Positions 8,932 through 18,846 of a stretch of 25,303 nt of DNA are shown here, one piece after another. The translations under genes were made by a program, and so were the position numbers. The notes under the pieces are model-generated. The model searched no databases. It saw only the letters and a program-made list of their open reading frames with translations, and was not told the origin of the DNA. This DNA comes from Spongospora subterranea (Eukaryota; Endomyxa; Phytomyxea; Plasmodiophorida; Plasmodiophoridae): positions 14,183 to 39,485 of the forward strand of contig OUQQ01000266.1 of NCBI GenBank assembly GCA_900404475.1, written 5' to 3'. Every line of letters begins with the position of its first letter. Position 1 is the first letter of the stretch.

Positions 8932-10903
8932 TCACATCTCCCCAGGCTGAGGGACAGTAGTTGTTGCTTCGACACTGTCTATGGTTAATCGTTTCTGAAA
9001 CGATCGACCATTAACAGAATATGACGTTAACCAACGCTTGAAAGGTTCAGGAATGCGATTGATGGGCAGAATGAGACACATATATGGCAGGGAAACGCAC
9101 CACTTTTCAACTTCACCTAGAGACAATGTTGAACTCGATATCGTCACATCGGATGAGAAATACCCCCAGAAACAATTATGTTCGCATGTTGAAGAAAGGC
9201 GATACGCTCATTTCGGTCTCTGTTATACTGTCTCCAGGAAGAGGCATATATTGGCTGCGAAATAATCATTCAGATGATGGAGTAGGATAAGGATAGATCA
9301 AAATTGTGACCCGCCAGTTTACGCCATTCATCCCGTATTGCCGTTTAGCGTTGATATAGGATCGGCAAGCTACACTGCTAGCATACGATGGTGGGACACG
9401 CTTGTAGCAAGCAAAAGACCCCTAGAATCAAATCAGGTTGGGCGAATCAGTGTTGATGGATGATGATCGACCTGCGATAACAGGTCTGCAACGCTAAACG
9501 ATGAAGCAACATCACATTGTGATTCAAGAGAACCCCCCAAGAACTCTAGATAATTCTCCTGCGTTGTGATATCAACAAAGCTGATCGATAAATCGAGATC
9601 GACAATGACATTACATAAAGGTTTTCAACAAAACTGTCATCGCTAAGAGGAGATGACAATACAACGCTTTCCGGAACTTGCACAGTTTCCTTTGAATAAA
9701 GAATTCGTCCCAGGGCATGAAACGGCGATATTTGCACATCTTTGATTCCGGATGATGACGACGAAATGCTAACCTAAGCAGGATGTCGACGACTCCATAA
9801 TATAACTCAACTTGAAAATACCTTCTCGAACTGAAGCTGATGAATGGCACTCCTGATATCGCCGTTGCTTCTCGATATCACACCGTCAATATCGGATGCG
9901 GAAACATGGACACGTTCTGCATGGATTATGCGATATAGCGCTTTTCGCATCGCTGTCACGCTGATTGCATTGAATCTAGGAAACCGGGTCAATGGTAGCT
10001 CAAAACAAAGCGGCGGAACTAACTTAAAAATGGAAACAATGGGGTGCGATAGGAACTCATGACCGAACACCCGAAACGCATCGTCCCGATTTTCATACTC
10101 GCTCGTCAACACAAAAATGATGGGATATCTATGCAGCCAATGAAGGTTCGACGCGGGAAAACAGCAGAATTACAATACCGGCATCTGCGAATGGCGTTGA
10201 TGCATATTTTTCGAAATAACGCGATGTCTTTTGGGTGCTGTAGGGTGGGAAATTCTTCAATTAGCGCCACTTGAATGCTAGCTGAACCGCTATTGGTTAA
10301 TGATCGATAACGCTGGGACCTCGATACAAACTCGGCGAAATTCTGCATTCGTGATTCGAATGTTACAGAACGATGGGGAGCTGAGTGAAATCAGATGAAC
10401 GCAACGATTAGTTAGTTTAAGCACATCAGCAAACCTAATCCAGTTTCGGATATTGTCTCGAAATAGTGCTTCGAGTGATCGATAAGATCATGGAACGAGA
10501 GCGTCTGATAATTGAGTTGGGAGCACATTACATTAATGGCTGTTGATTTCGCAGCGCCTGAAGGACCAGTACACACGGCGATGCCTTTCCCGTTCTTCAA
10601 CCACGACATCAACTCGTCCTTCTTCTTTTTGTGCACGCAAAGATCGCTCTGGACACCATTTCGACAAACTGAATTCGGGAGAGGAACAGCAAGCGATGGA
10701 ACTGACAATGTTTCGGGGTTGGTATTTATCGGTCCAGAGAGTATTGTCCTCACTTCGATCGTCACTATTAGGGCTTTGAACTGACAAAACCAATGTTCAT
10801 AACCGCATTCTGAACCTCAGGGACGTCAATTACTGATTTCCTCCAAGAAATCCTCGTCGCTACTAGACGATTGCACAATCCGCCTCCGTCGTCTCTTATC
10901 CAT
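8932..10903 (-). CDS. RAD17: RAD17 checkpoint clamp loader
   Basis: Eleven exons, all in phase: 10834-10903, 10707-10780, 10435-10648, 10179-10380, 10024-10128, 9822-9975, 9615-9773, 9472-9558, 9311-9421, 9164-9254, 8932-9116; 483 residues. RAD17 with RFC2-5 loads the 9-1-1 clamp at damaged DNA and allows ATR signalling. Visible hallmarks: LWTDKYQPRN then CVHKKKKDEL, a Walker A-like GPSGAAKST (residues 76-84), a Walker B-like VALIEEFP (157-164), PIIFVLTSE, NGDIRSAIHQLQF (258-271), FHALGRILY (291-299), YASSVACRS, and a C-terminal SLPYMCLILP. It is about 200 residues shorter than the human protein, mainly in the N-terminus and linkers. The Walker A has Ala where Gly is usual. The start is the ATG before the basic run; in-frame ATGs upstream at 10918, 10993 and 11053 are possible. 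Confidence 0.93.
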
Positions 10904-12144
10904 CTCCCTTGACCTCATCTCACTCGAATTCGGGAAACCAGAATGGCGGACAACGGCAGTCGGCCAGGTCGAAAAGGGTCGATCGACGCGCATTGTGTAG
11001 CGCCATTGCCGTACCGGTCCCCCGTAACTGCCTGACATACGACTGCAGCCCATTTACATCACTTGACACTTGCCAATTTTTTGCTTGGCGCTGGAATCAG
11101 CCATGCGCATTTAAAACGAGATTTGTCTGGAAGAGTTGCTGATTGGGATATTCTCCAGTGCGATCGAACAAATTTGTGCATCGCCTCCAACGGCGCGAGC
11201 GAATTTTTTAACGCCGATTACAATGACAGGGAGAGTTGATGATTCTGTCGTAATCGGAACACGTTATGCCGATATTGGACGGCCGATTGGTCCAGCTATC
11301 AATATAGCATCGTGTTTCGGTTTGGCCTCGACCGCGACGATCTTTTTGATCCTGTGGCTGGGTCATCGGTGATCTCGGTGATCACGATCCGATCTTGTGG
11401 CGCCGTCTCCACACTTGTCACTGGACAACCTGGTGAATCGCCGCTGTCGACGACGCGTTTCTTTCCCGTCGCTCGCACAGCCATATTTTCGACACGGGAT
11501 CACTTGACGCATCTGCTAGTTTCAACGCGTTGCCCGACATCACACGTTGGCGGACGATCGTCGTCTGTCACTTCACAGTAATCCATTGATTTGTATTCAC
11601 CTATTACCAGTTTTCGAAGGGCGTGGGGTTGGTGCCGCACGGCCAAGACGCGCCCAGATACCAGTCGGAAACGACGAAGACAACCACAGTGAGGTCGTGC
11701 GCAGGCCAGTGCTCGTGCATGGCGTCCTGAATAACGTTGCGAATCGAATCGGCGACCGGACACACGGCGCGGTCATGGTTTTCGCTCCGTTAAATCTTCA
11801 CATCGTTGAAAACGAAGTGTTTCGGGCACATGTGGCATTAAAAAACCGATTGTTTTCAATGGATTTCGGTACGCCTTTCGATGTATCCGCCTTTGCATGT
11901 CCTTTCCCGAAATCCAGAATAGGACGGCACCGCAATGCAACACGAACGCCGTCGTGTCACTGAAACCACAAACCTCCCCAACATCAAACCATCATGACCC
12001 TAAACTATATCGACAACAAAACGACGCCTTTTTCGGGCAGCTGATGCACTTGATCTCGGCGTTCGGCTATAAGATAAAGCTTCTAGACACTAGGCATGCG
12101 GAATCATCTCATTTCGACCGCATTTTGACGGCGGATCTCTAATT
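10904..12144. other. Region open on both strands, gene content unresolved
   Basis: GC-rich DNA in which several frames on both strands stay open for 60-140 codons (plus: 11136-11372, 11547-11963, 11897-12142; minus: 11299-11484). Contradictory reading options exist and no family motif was found. Part of this must contain the RAD17 promoter; GCGCCA at 11000-11005 is 97 nt before the chosen RAD17 ATG. Confidence 0.3.
11604..11798 (-). CDS. Possible last exon of an unrecognised minus-strand gene
   Basis: A minus-strand frame after the stop at about 11799 reads about 60 residues with protein-like character (DSIRNVIQDAMHEHWP, then a hydrophobic strand LTVVVFVV) and ends NPTPFENW at a TAA. A possible upstream exon near 11868-11965 (TTAFVLHCGAVLFWI...) can be joined in phase. 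I do not recognise the protein. Opposite-strand frames across 11.0-12.1 kb are also open, so strand assignment is uncertain. Confidence 0.25.
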
Positions 12145-12453
12145 TTATTCGTCAAAGAGCCGCTCCACTGCATCTACCATATTGTCGGTGCTCGGGCTGG
12201 ACATGTGCCTGCTCAGGTCAGGTTCGAACGAATCTGCAGTATTACCAGGGTATTCGGCAGCCAGCCCTTGCAGTTCTTGATGGGTCGTCATAACATCATC
12301 TCGGACCAAACCAGCTGCAAAATTCACACGAATTATCATTACGGCGTGTTCTGATCCGATAATGTTGTTTCGGATGTCGGGCTGAACGTCCACCCAATTC
12401 CCCGGTGGGACATGTCTGATCAAGCAGTATGACGGCTTCGATGGCAAAATCAT
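12145..12453 (-). CDS. Unrecognised protein or 3' exon
   Basis: A minus-strand frame of 102 residues from ATG 12453 to a TAA. It has strong coding character: alternating hydrophobic strands (SYCLIRHVPPGNWVDV, HAVMIIRVNF) and an acidic, Ser/Thr-rich tail ending VERLFDE. The same frame is open for about 30 codons further upstream without an ATG, through the palindrome at 12481-12516, so this is probably the last exon of a longer gene. It could be the end of the gene whose exons lie at 12.9-14.1 kb. No family is recognised. Confidence 0.45.
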   Translation of the reverse strand: MILPSKPSYCLIRHVPPGNWVDVQPDIRNNIIGSEHAVMIIRVNFAAGLVRDDVMTTHQELQGLAAEYPGNTADSFEPDLSRHMSSPSTDNMVDAVERLFDE

Positions 12454-12480
12454 CGATGCATTTACAAGTACGCCATCTAA

Positions 12481-12516
12481 TGTCGTGATTCCGGTATGCG
12501 CACCGGAATCACGACA
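12481..12516. repeat. Perfect 15-bp-arm palindrome
   Basis: TGTCGTGATTCCGGT at 12481-12495 is the exact reverse complement of 12502-12516, with a 6-nt loop ATGCGC. On the minus strand nearly the same stretch begins GTGATT and is followed by CATTAG, so it also meets the minimal GT-AG requirement for a 36-nt intron. Confidence 0.9.
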
Positions 12517-12697
12517 ACGTTCGTAGGCGATATCGCCCGATCATCACCATCCCGCCGGAAATGATGGTGAACGGGAATAGCAAATGCTTCGTGGTTCCGT
12601 CGACTTGGGGTATATCGATGGTCCTGAGTAGTTCAAACATATTGATTAGACACGGGAACTTGCAAGTTCCAGTTCTGAATAATTTCCAGTGACCTGG

Positions 12698-12780
12698 CCA
12701 TCCAAAACTTTTTCACATCGTCGGTTGGGCCAAATTTATACAGTTTGGTCCAACCGACGATGTGAAAAAGTTTTGGATGG
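12698..12780. repeat. Perfect 31-bp-arm hairpin
   Basis: The arms 12698-12728 and 12750-12780 are exact reverse complements. Five further bases (CCAAA with TTTGG) pair across one mismatch inside, giving 36 of 37 paired positions and a short loop. No flanking repeats or coding frame explain it. On the minus strand it lies inside a possible intron between GAG/gtgatt (about 12802) and ggccag/GTCACT (about 12692). Confidence 0.95.
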
Positions 12781-12920
12781 GCGATCAGTCTGTTTCCTAA
12801 ATCACCTCTATCATCGATTGCACTTTGTGGTTGAAAGTGTTATCCGCTGGGTTCATACATGATTGAACAATAAAATGATGAAAAAAAGTCGTGTTATAGT
12901 GATATATATAAAAAGGTGAC

Positions 12921-14076
12921 CAAGGGCCAATGTCCTTGTCCTGGGCGACATTTCTCGGATCTCAAGTCCAATAGGTCGCTTGGTTTCGCTATTGTAAGTG
13001 GAACGTTGGGCGATCCCTTTAGGAAATACGATTGGGACGTGGATATCCCTTGTGCACCAAATAGTTGATCATGAGCCTCAATTGGGGAGGGTGTCGTCGT
13101 TTGAGTGGTAAAACCCCCTGTACTAGTTCCATCCTGTACAACTCTCGTAAATCCATCGACGCTGGTTAACCTTTGGGTGATATCGCTTAAGATCTAAACA
13201 TCCCCAGGTAATTCAGCAGATCCCCCGGTATCAATTTATCAACGTTCAGATTGGAAATCAACGCGAACACGAGTTGACAATCGGTGATGACCATGTTGAC
13301 TGTTGACGGCGCTTCCGACTGCTCTCTTTGCCAACTCCTGTCGAATCAAAGGGCACGTCTCGGTTGAATCCAGTTTGATTTCAGGCAGATCATTGGTTTT
13401 CTGGCGCTAATTTGCGCCACGTCCGTGCCCATCTCCGCCGCAAGACGACATGTTTTCCGATCGCCACAATCTGTGTTCTATTTCCATCCCAGTCACCATC
13501 AACCCGTTCCCATCGTTGTCACTGACCATCGCCGCGATCGCCGCCAAATATCCCCTGGCAATCGCTCCCGGCATGTACCAGCAAAACTATCGCCATTGAT
13601 ACGGCCGACATCCGACCTCCCATCCCACTCGTTGATCAGGTTCTCTCCAATATCGCTCTGATCAAAACTTCATGTCAAAGAATAAATTGTGAATACGTTC
13701 GTATTGATCCCCCGTTCTGAAATTTCCAACATCCTCCTGAATTATCTTCCATTCTTCCGGTTAATTGTAAATGCGGACTGAATTGCGACATGCTCTTCAC
13801 GGTCGTCGCCGCCGAACCTGCACTGCATTGCTTCATCCAGCATCTTCGAGTCGATCAAAATTCCCATCTTTGTCGCATTACCCGCTAGTGGTGATTGCGA
13901 AACTGAACGGTGTTTGAGTCTACTGCTGTTGCTGTTTAGCTTTGAGTTCTGGCGAATGCTCAAAACAATAAATCTCAAAAATCGTCGACTTACACCAGAC
14001 TCTCTTCACTCTCTTCACGTCCGACGATTTCCATGCAAGACCGCCGTTGCAATTGTGCAGCAGTGACCGTCGTCAT
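12921..14076 (-). CDS. Unrecognised multi-exon gene
   Basis: ATG 14076 opens exon 13996-14076, joined in phase by a 47-nt intron to 13790-13948, then by a 53-nt intron to 13669-13736. At the 3' side, an exon ending at 13244 (VITDCQLVFALISNLN) joins in phase through a 50-nt intron to 12921-13193, a 91-codon stop-free stretch rich in Thr, Ser and Gly. Between 13.25 and 13.67 kb several in-phase solutions compete. One frame there contains DGDWDGNRTQIVAIG, which resembles the Asp-rich loop and strand of FG-GAP type beta-propeller repeats, but a single instance is weak support. The N-terminus is Ser-rich and polar. The gene may continue to the exon ending at 12145. Function is unknown. Confidence 0.45.
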
Positions 14077-14538
14077 GGCCAGAAACGGGTGCCGTCCAGG
14101 ATTTGTTCACTGGCCAACTAAGCGCCGCGCTGAATACAGCTTCCCAAACGACAGATAACAGAGGTCTTTGAATTTAGGAACAGTTCGTGACCGTCAGAAA
14201 GATGACGTAATATCAGAATAAATCTTGACAAAAACAACGTTGTATGTTTCCGCTGAACGCTAATGGTCAACTTGAAGCGAGGTCAACTGTATTTTAAAGA
14301 GTTCTCACGACACACACACATATCCCGATATTTCTTGCCTACGAACGCCCGTCCTCGACCAAGCGAATACCAAAACTTCGAAGTAGCATGTTGAAGGTCA
14401 ACGGTGGCGATCCCAGTCGCCCAGCGAAACCATTTCACGATTATCTTCACGACATGATTCGGAATCGTCAAACAATGATTTATTAATTAAACCTGCGAAA
14501 AGGGAAATCCATTCGCAATTGGCGATTTTGTTGACCAA
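14077..14538. other. Spacer with no supported gene
   Basis: A minus-strand frame at 14283-14471 is open but has no motif and no ATG-supported context. A TGACGTAA sequence lies near 14204. Nothing else is recognised. Confidence 0.3.
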
Positions 14539-14763
14539 TTAGAAAAACGCTTTTCCGTTTTCCGATTTTGCAGTCATAACGGGCAATACCAGGCTCAGTT
14601 CAAAGTCCTCATATTCTGGTTGGCGAGACGATGGCGCCTCGATGGCAGACAGCAATCCAACAGGTTGATACAGATTGAGGATATCTGCGATCACTGCCAA
14701 ATTCGCTGGGTAAAGACATGAGAGGTTGGTTCGTAAGAGTTGAAGTCCGTCCGAGGGGCCCAC
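14539..14763 (-). CDS. Possible exon antisense-adjacent to the carrier gene
   Basis: A minus-strand frame ending at a TAA with clear amphipathic character (NLAVIADILNLYQPVGLLSA, then EYEDFELSLVLPV). It has no ATG at its head and stays open upstream to about 14860, over the first exon of the plus-strand carrier. A ttacccag at about 14703 could be a 3' splice site. It may be the 3' exon of a divergent minus-strand gene, or chance. Not recognised. Confidence 0.3.
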   Translation of the reverse strand: MGPSDGLQLLRTNLSCLYPANLAVIADILNLYQPVGLLSAIEAPSSRQPEYEDFELSLVLPVMTAKSENGKAFF

Positions 14764-14788
14764 ACATGGCGCACCATTGGGATTTGCG

Positions 14789-16003
14789 ATGGCGCCACGT
14801 TTCTTGACCAGCGATGAACTCGACCATTTGGCATGTGGCGCACTAGCTGGTAATCAGGGCCATCAATAATTCGCCAGCGTTGGGGTCAGAATCTGACTTG
14901 TCCAGGTGGCGTTGCGCGTCTGTTCGTGGCGCCATTGGACCTGATCAAGATCAGGTTAATCCATTCGATCAACTGATTCTTTTCATCTCGGAAACAGCCT
15001 GAGATTTTGGAACGATTTTCAGGTTTCAGATACAAGATGCAAGGGCGGCGCCTTTATATTCGGGAATCGTTCAGTCCATGCGAACCATTTTCAGAACCGA
15101 AGGGCTCAGCGCGTTCTGGAAAGGCAACCTTCCAGCTGAACTGATGGTCGCCCCATACGTTGCCGTGCAATTCTCTATATTCCATCTCTATCAGCGCCAT
15201 ATTCTCCAGTATTTCCCTGACCTGAATTCATCGCTGTCCAACCTAACCGGAGGGTGTCTCGCTGGGATTATCGCCACCGTATCCGTCGTACGCCCCATGT
15301 GATCCTCTCACGTCGCCCGTGTCTGATTCGCATTTCAGTATCCGTTCGACCTTCTCCGAACACGAATGGCCGCCCAGCATGTTGGCAGAGCCACGCTCAG
15401 GCCATTACTAGTCGACGCCTGGAACTCTGCCGGTGTCCAAGGACTATACCGAGGTCTTTGGCCAACTTTGGTCGGAATTGCCCCATATTCGGCGCTGCAA
15501 TTCGGAATCTATGGCCTGATGATTGGTATTGGGGAGGTCGTTTTTGACTCCACGACCGTTGGAATTGTGGCTCATTTCGACAATCTAGCGTTTTGTTGAT
15601 GGATCGTCGTCGTTCAATATGGCGGCAGTTCATTTCTGGTCAGGGTTCCTTGCCGGCCTGGGCAGTAAAACCTTAACGATGCCGTTCGACGTCATCAAGA
15701 AACGGACGCAGGGTTCGTGTTTTGTTCGGGTATCGTCTGGGTCGCCTAAGGGAATTCACCATTCGTCATGATGTAGTTGAGGGATACAACTGGCGACCAG
15801 AGCCCATCTCAGAGCTACGCCAGGTCGGGACGCATCACCGATGTACCGGGGGCGTTCTACAATGCGCGAGATCCATCGTACAGAATGAAGGATGGAGAGC
15901 ACTCTACAAGGGATTATCGCCAAGTTTACTCAAAGCCGCTCCCAATAGGTCATCCATCGCCCTCATCCGTTATCGTCTCCTAAATTATTTCACAGCGCGA
16001 TAA
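14789..16003 (+). CDS. Mitochondrial carrier, thiamine-pyrophosphate/deoxynucleotide type (SLC25A19-like)
   Basis: Six exons in phase: 14789-14849, 14906-14954, 15023-15278, 15339-15536, 15589-15712, 15777-16003; 304 residues, the usual carrier length. The three repeats each show the signature: PLDLIKIRFQ (residues 30-39), YPFDLLRTR (123-131) and MPFDVIKKR (219-227). Each is followed by a second helix segment with EG..A.WKG or G.YRGL or EG..ALYKGL, and the third ends LSPSLLKAAP. The match to SLC25A19/TPC1 is based on the spacing and on LSPSLLKAAP; a related carrier is possible. It would import thiamine pyrophosphate through the inner membrane. The start ATG lies inside a GGCGCCA sequence and gives MAPRF before the first helix. 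Introns are 52-68 nt. Confidence 0.88.
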
Positions 16004-16112
16004 CGTTCGTTGTCTTTGAGTTTTCCCGGAAATTCCTGAAACAGTTCAGAGGCGCGTCGTAAATAAAATTCAAATTCTTCAAAACGGCGCGTTATTTCTA
16101 GGGTTTTTACTG

Positions 16113-16125
16113 AAAATTGCGCCAC
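16113..16125 (+). promoter_or_regulatory. GCGCCA element upstream of UTP23
   Basis: AAAATTGCGCCAC, ending 75 nt before the UTP23 ATG. The same core with AT-rich sequence on its 5' side is found at 6491-6502 upstream of the gene at 6602. Function is inferred only from position and recurrence. Confidence 0.35.
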
Positions 16126-16199
16126 GCGGTCCGGACTCGGAATTTCCCGACGACGACAATCTCTGGGTCGAGGCGCTCGCCACCGACAATAATTCCACC

Positions 16200-17008
16200 A
16201 TGAAACTGAACCGAACCAAGAGGTATCGTCGAATTATCCTGTTCTATCAAGTGAATTTCGGCCTGGTAGCGCCATACTCGTTGCTGGTGGATTCCGAGTT
16301 CATCCAGGCCGCACTGCGAGGGAAAATTCACATCAAGGATCAGGTCCCGAAAATGATGCAGGACAAATGCTTCCCTCGTGTCACATCGTGCACGTTTAAT
16401 GGTGCGATTGATGTCTTAAACCGTCTTGGGAAAACCGGCTGAAGGCACTGACCCGTATTTGTTTAGCGTTGAAAGCGAAAGGACCCGATTACTCGGGAGC
16501 GTTTCTGATTGCGAAACGATTCGAGAAGATTCAGTGCGGCCATGGACGTGGAATGAGCGAGAACGAATGCATCGCTGACGTTATTGCCAAGAAAACTCTG
16601 GGGCCGAGTCTATGCGCTGGCGTGCAAGACGTCGAACTTCGCGTTCGTCTGCGCTTTCAAGCACTTTACGCGCCGATCCTATACATTAAGGGCCAGGTTC
16701 CCATCCTCGAAGAGCCAGCCAGTATGGCGATAGGAACCGCCAAAGAACAGCAAGATGTTGATCTGCAGCCTTCTGAGTGGGAAAAGAAAGCCCTCAAGAT
16801 TGACGATCAGGAAACGCAGTCGACGTTCAGGAAGAAAAAGAGGCAAAAGAACCCGAATCCGCTTTCATGCAAAAAAAAGAGAACCAAAGTGAGTTCGAAC
16901 CCAGTAATTGTTGAAACAGGGGCTCAGAAGAAAACAAGAAGGAAACGGAGGAGAATAGCGGATCCTAAAGAAGAAAATGAGACAGAAGTTCATAAAATAA
17001 ACGGCTGA
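16200..17008 (+). CDS. UTP23: UTP23, rRNA-processing factor with PIN-like domain
   Basis: Two exons, 16200-16401 and 16467-17008, joined by a 65-nt intron in phase 1; 247 residues. UTP23 belongs to the small-subunit processome and is needed for snR30/U17 release and early 18S cleavages in the nucleolus. The N-terminus MKLNRTKRYRR then VNFGLVAPYSLLVDSEFIQAAL and IKDQVPKM follows the UTP23/FCF1 pattern. The Cys/His set (CFPRVTSC, then QCGHG and NEC) matches the UTP23 zinc site. The C-terminus has NPNPLSCKKKR, the UTP23 tail motif, followed by a Lys/Arg-rich nucleolar-type tail. The first ATG of the frame aligns with the family start. It lies 197 nt after the carrier stop on the same strand. Confidence 0.92.
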
Positions 17009-17049
17009 GTGTGAAATATTATCTATTCATATCTCTCGAATCATGATGG

Positions 17050-18362
17050 TCAAAATCTTGCTGTTTTCCGGAGAAGCATCGACGGCTTGTGAACCGTGTT
17101 CTTACATTTGGGAACGTGGCGCTCGGCGACCGATTCCTCGAACATTCGATTGCAGTGAGGGCAACATACTCTCGTATCTTGAACCACTTCCTTGACCGTC
17201 GTGGTCGACGATGACAGTAAGGTTTGCCTCAACTAACACAACAAGAATGAAAAAGGCATTTCGACGGCCAAAAAATAAATGCTGCTAACTCTAGCCCGAT
17301 CCTGACGCCATTTCGACAGTTGAGGAGGTTTTTTCGTGGGTAAAGAACCTGGCCTAAAAGAGCGCCTGGCTTCATTGGCATCTTCTTCATTCAAAATTTC
17401 GACCTTGAACTCGGATCGTTTAGACTGGAACACCTTCACACAGTTCGCAGAATGCTTCTGAATGGATTCAGCGCGGAAGCGACGGCCACATGATTTGCAG
17501 GGAAACACAGGCTCAGCGCGATCCGGATTGGATTCCTGCTCAGGCCTTGGACAAGTCAAAAACTGCAGCTCCAGCAACGCCATGCACTCACATTGGGTTT
17601 TCTCCAACTGGCGATACTGGACATTCGTCGAAGGGGACAGCTGATGGCGGTTTCAGAAACTTGTCTGATGGTGAGGGAGAATGAAGTAGCGCCACTCGGG
17701 TTTTGCCAGCCGGCTTGCTTTTCCCGTATAATGGTGTTCCAGGAGGGGAATGATGGATATCGGGGCTTTCTAAAGTAAAATCCATCGGAGGTGGCGGTCG
17801 TTTTGTTGAGGGTGACGACTTCACTAGGCGTTTAACGGTCCTTCGTTGAACGACCTCAGAGCTCACGAAGTCGTCATCCTTCGGCTCGTCTAAGGTGAAA
17901 TCCATGGGCGGTGGAGATGAGCGTTGGGGCTTCCGGTCAACTATCGGCCGCCGAACGACCTCGACCATGGGCTGGCGACCTTCCTTAACTTGGGTAGGAG
18001 CATTGAGTTGCATCTGCTCCAGCAACGACACTCGTTGATTCAATTTAGATAACGCCTGCTGTAAGCGGATATTCTCGCTCCTCATGAACTGGTTTCTAGG
18101 GCACAACGTCAGGTTGTTGCAGGGAAAACAAAACGGAATTTACTTACGAGCTTTCGAGTTCGGCAATTCTGGATACGAGATTTTCGTTCTGATTGTCATT
18201 TTCCGTATTGAACGCAAGCGTCGTTTTGGTTTTGGTTTCGTCGGATCGATCTTCGCCTGAAGTTTGCTTGAGAAGGCGAAGCTGTCTAGCTCTAGCTAAG
18301 GCGGCGTCACGCTTTTCCATGTAGGCCGCCAGATCCCGTGAAGCCTTCGATCGAAACTCCAT
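17050..18362 (-). CDS. ZC2HC1-type C2HC zinc-finger protein
   Basis: Four exons in phase: 18148-18362, 17592-18095, 17290-17545, 17050-17232; 385 residues. Residues about 5-110 are charged and heptad-like, a likely coiled coil (SENIRLQQALSKLNQRVSLLEQ). Residues about 110-240 are Pro/Ser-rich and contain two copies of PPPMDFTL. Two fingers follow with identical C-x2-C-x11-H-x3-C spacing: CKSCGRRF...QKHSANC and CPHCNRMF...ERHVPKC, with KWRQDRAR between them, as in the ZC2HC1A/C family. The cellular role of that family is poorly defined. The tail of the gene converges on UTP23 with 41 nt between stops. Introns are 46-57 nt. Confidence 0.88.
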
Positions 18363-18846
18363 GATATGTTCGAACCTCGACCGGCCGGGAATATTTCCCC
18401 CAGAATCCGCACCGAGATTCGTGAAGACAGCGTGGTTGTGTCTTGGAGAAATGAAAGCGCCAGTCGCTTTCAGTGCCCAACAGTGGGTGTCCTTGTCGCA
18501 GGAAAGGGGCAGTTATCCACAGTGGCGGGCCCGGCACCAACGGGGCTGCGCTACACTGTGTATCATTATGGCGGCCACTGTCGCAACGCTCTGCAAAACT
18601 GTTCGACACGTCAACGCATCATGTGTTGGCAGAATACGAAAGATGGCGGGATTTGTGTATGGGCACCTGGTGGATGTTGATTAGCTTTACGGCAATGAAT
18701 TGGACAGTGCAGAAAGATTTGTAAAGTGTCGGTTTACGAACTGCTGTATCGTCTGTGAAAGCATTATATGCTCGTTCAAGATAAACATATGCCCATCGTC
18801 TGAGGAGATTGTCTCGTAGTAAATTTTCGAAAAGGCAACCTGTTCG
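18363..18846. promoter_or_regulatory. Spacer upstream of the C2HC gene
   Basis: Open frames on both strands lack motifs or splice support. GCGCCA at 18457-18462 lies 95 nt upstream of the C2HC start codon. Confidence 0.35.

Noticed and set aside
8980..9011. A near-palindrome around ATCGTTTC/GAAACGAT
   Set aside because: It lies in a RAD17 coding exon, is imperfect and is short enough to be chance.
9084..9290. A plus-strand frame with a KKGD stretch that looked like the end of an Sm/LSm protein
   Set aside because: The minus strand here is RAD17 exons 9-11, whose phases and motifs close, so the plus-strand frame is a shadow.
11500..11606. A splice join linking NPTPFENW to a following minus-strand exon (TTIVRQRVMSG...)
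   Set aside because: Only two Gs are present at the site, so the join would create a TGA; the frame more simply ends at its TAA.
12897..12912. A TATATATAAAA sequence that looks like a TATA box for a plus-strand gene
   Set aside because: The only downstream ATG frame is 14 codons, and the stretch is better explained as part of a minus-strand intron or 3' end.
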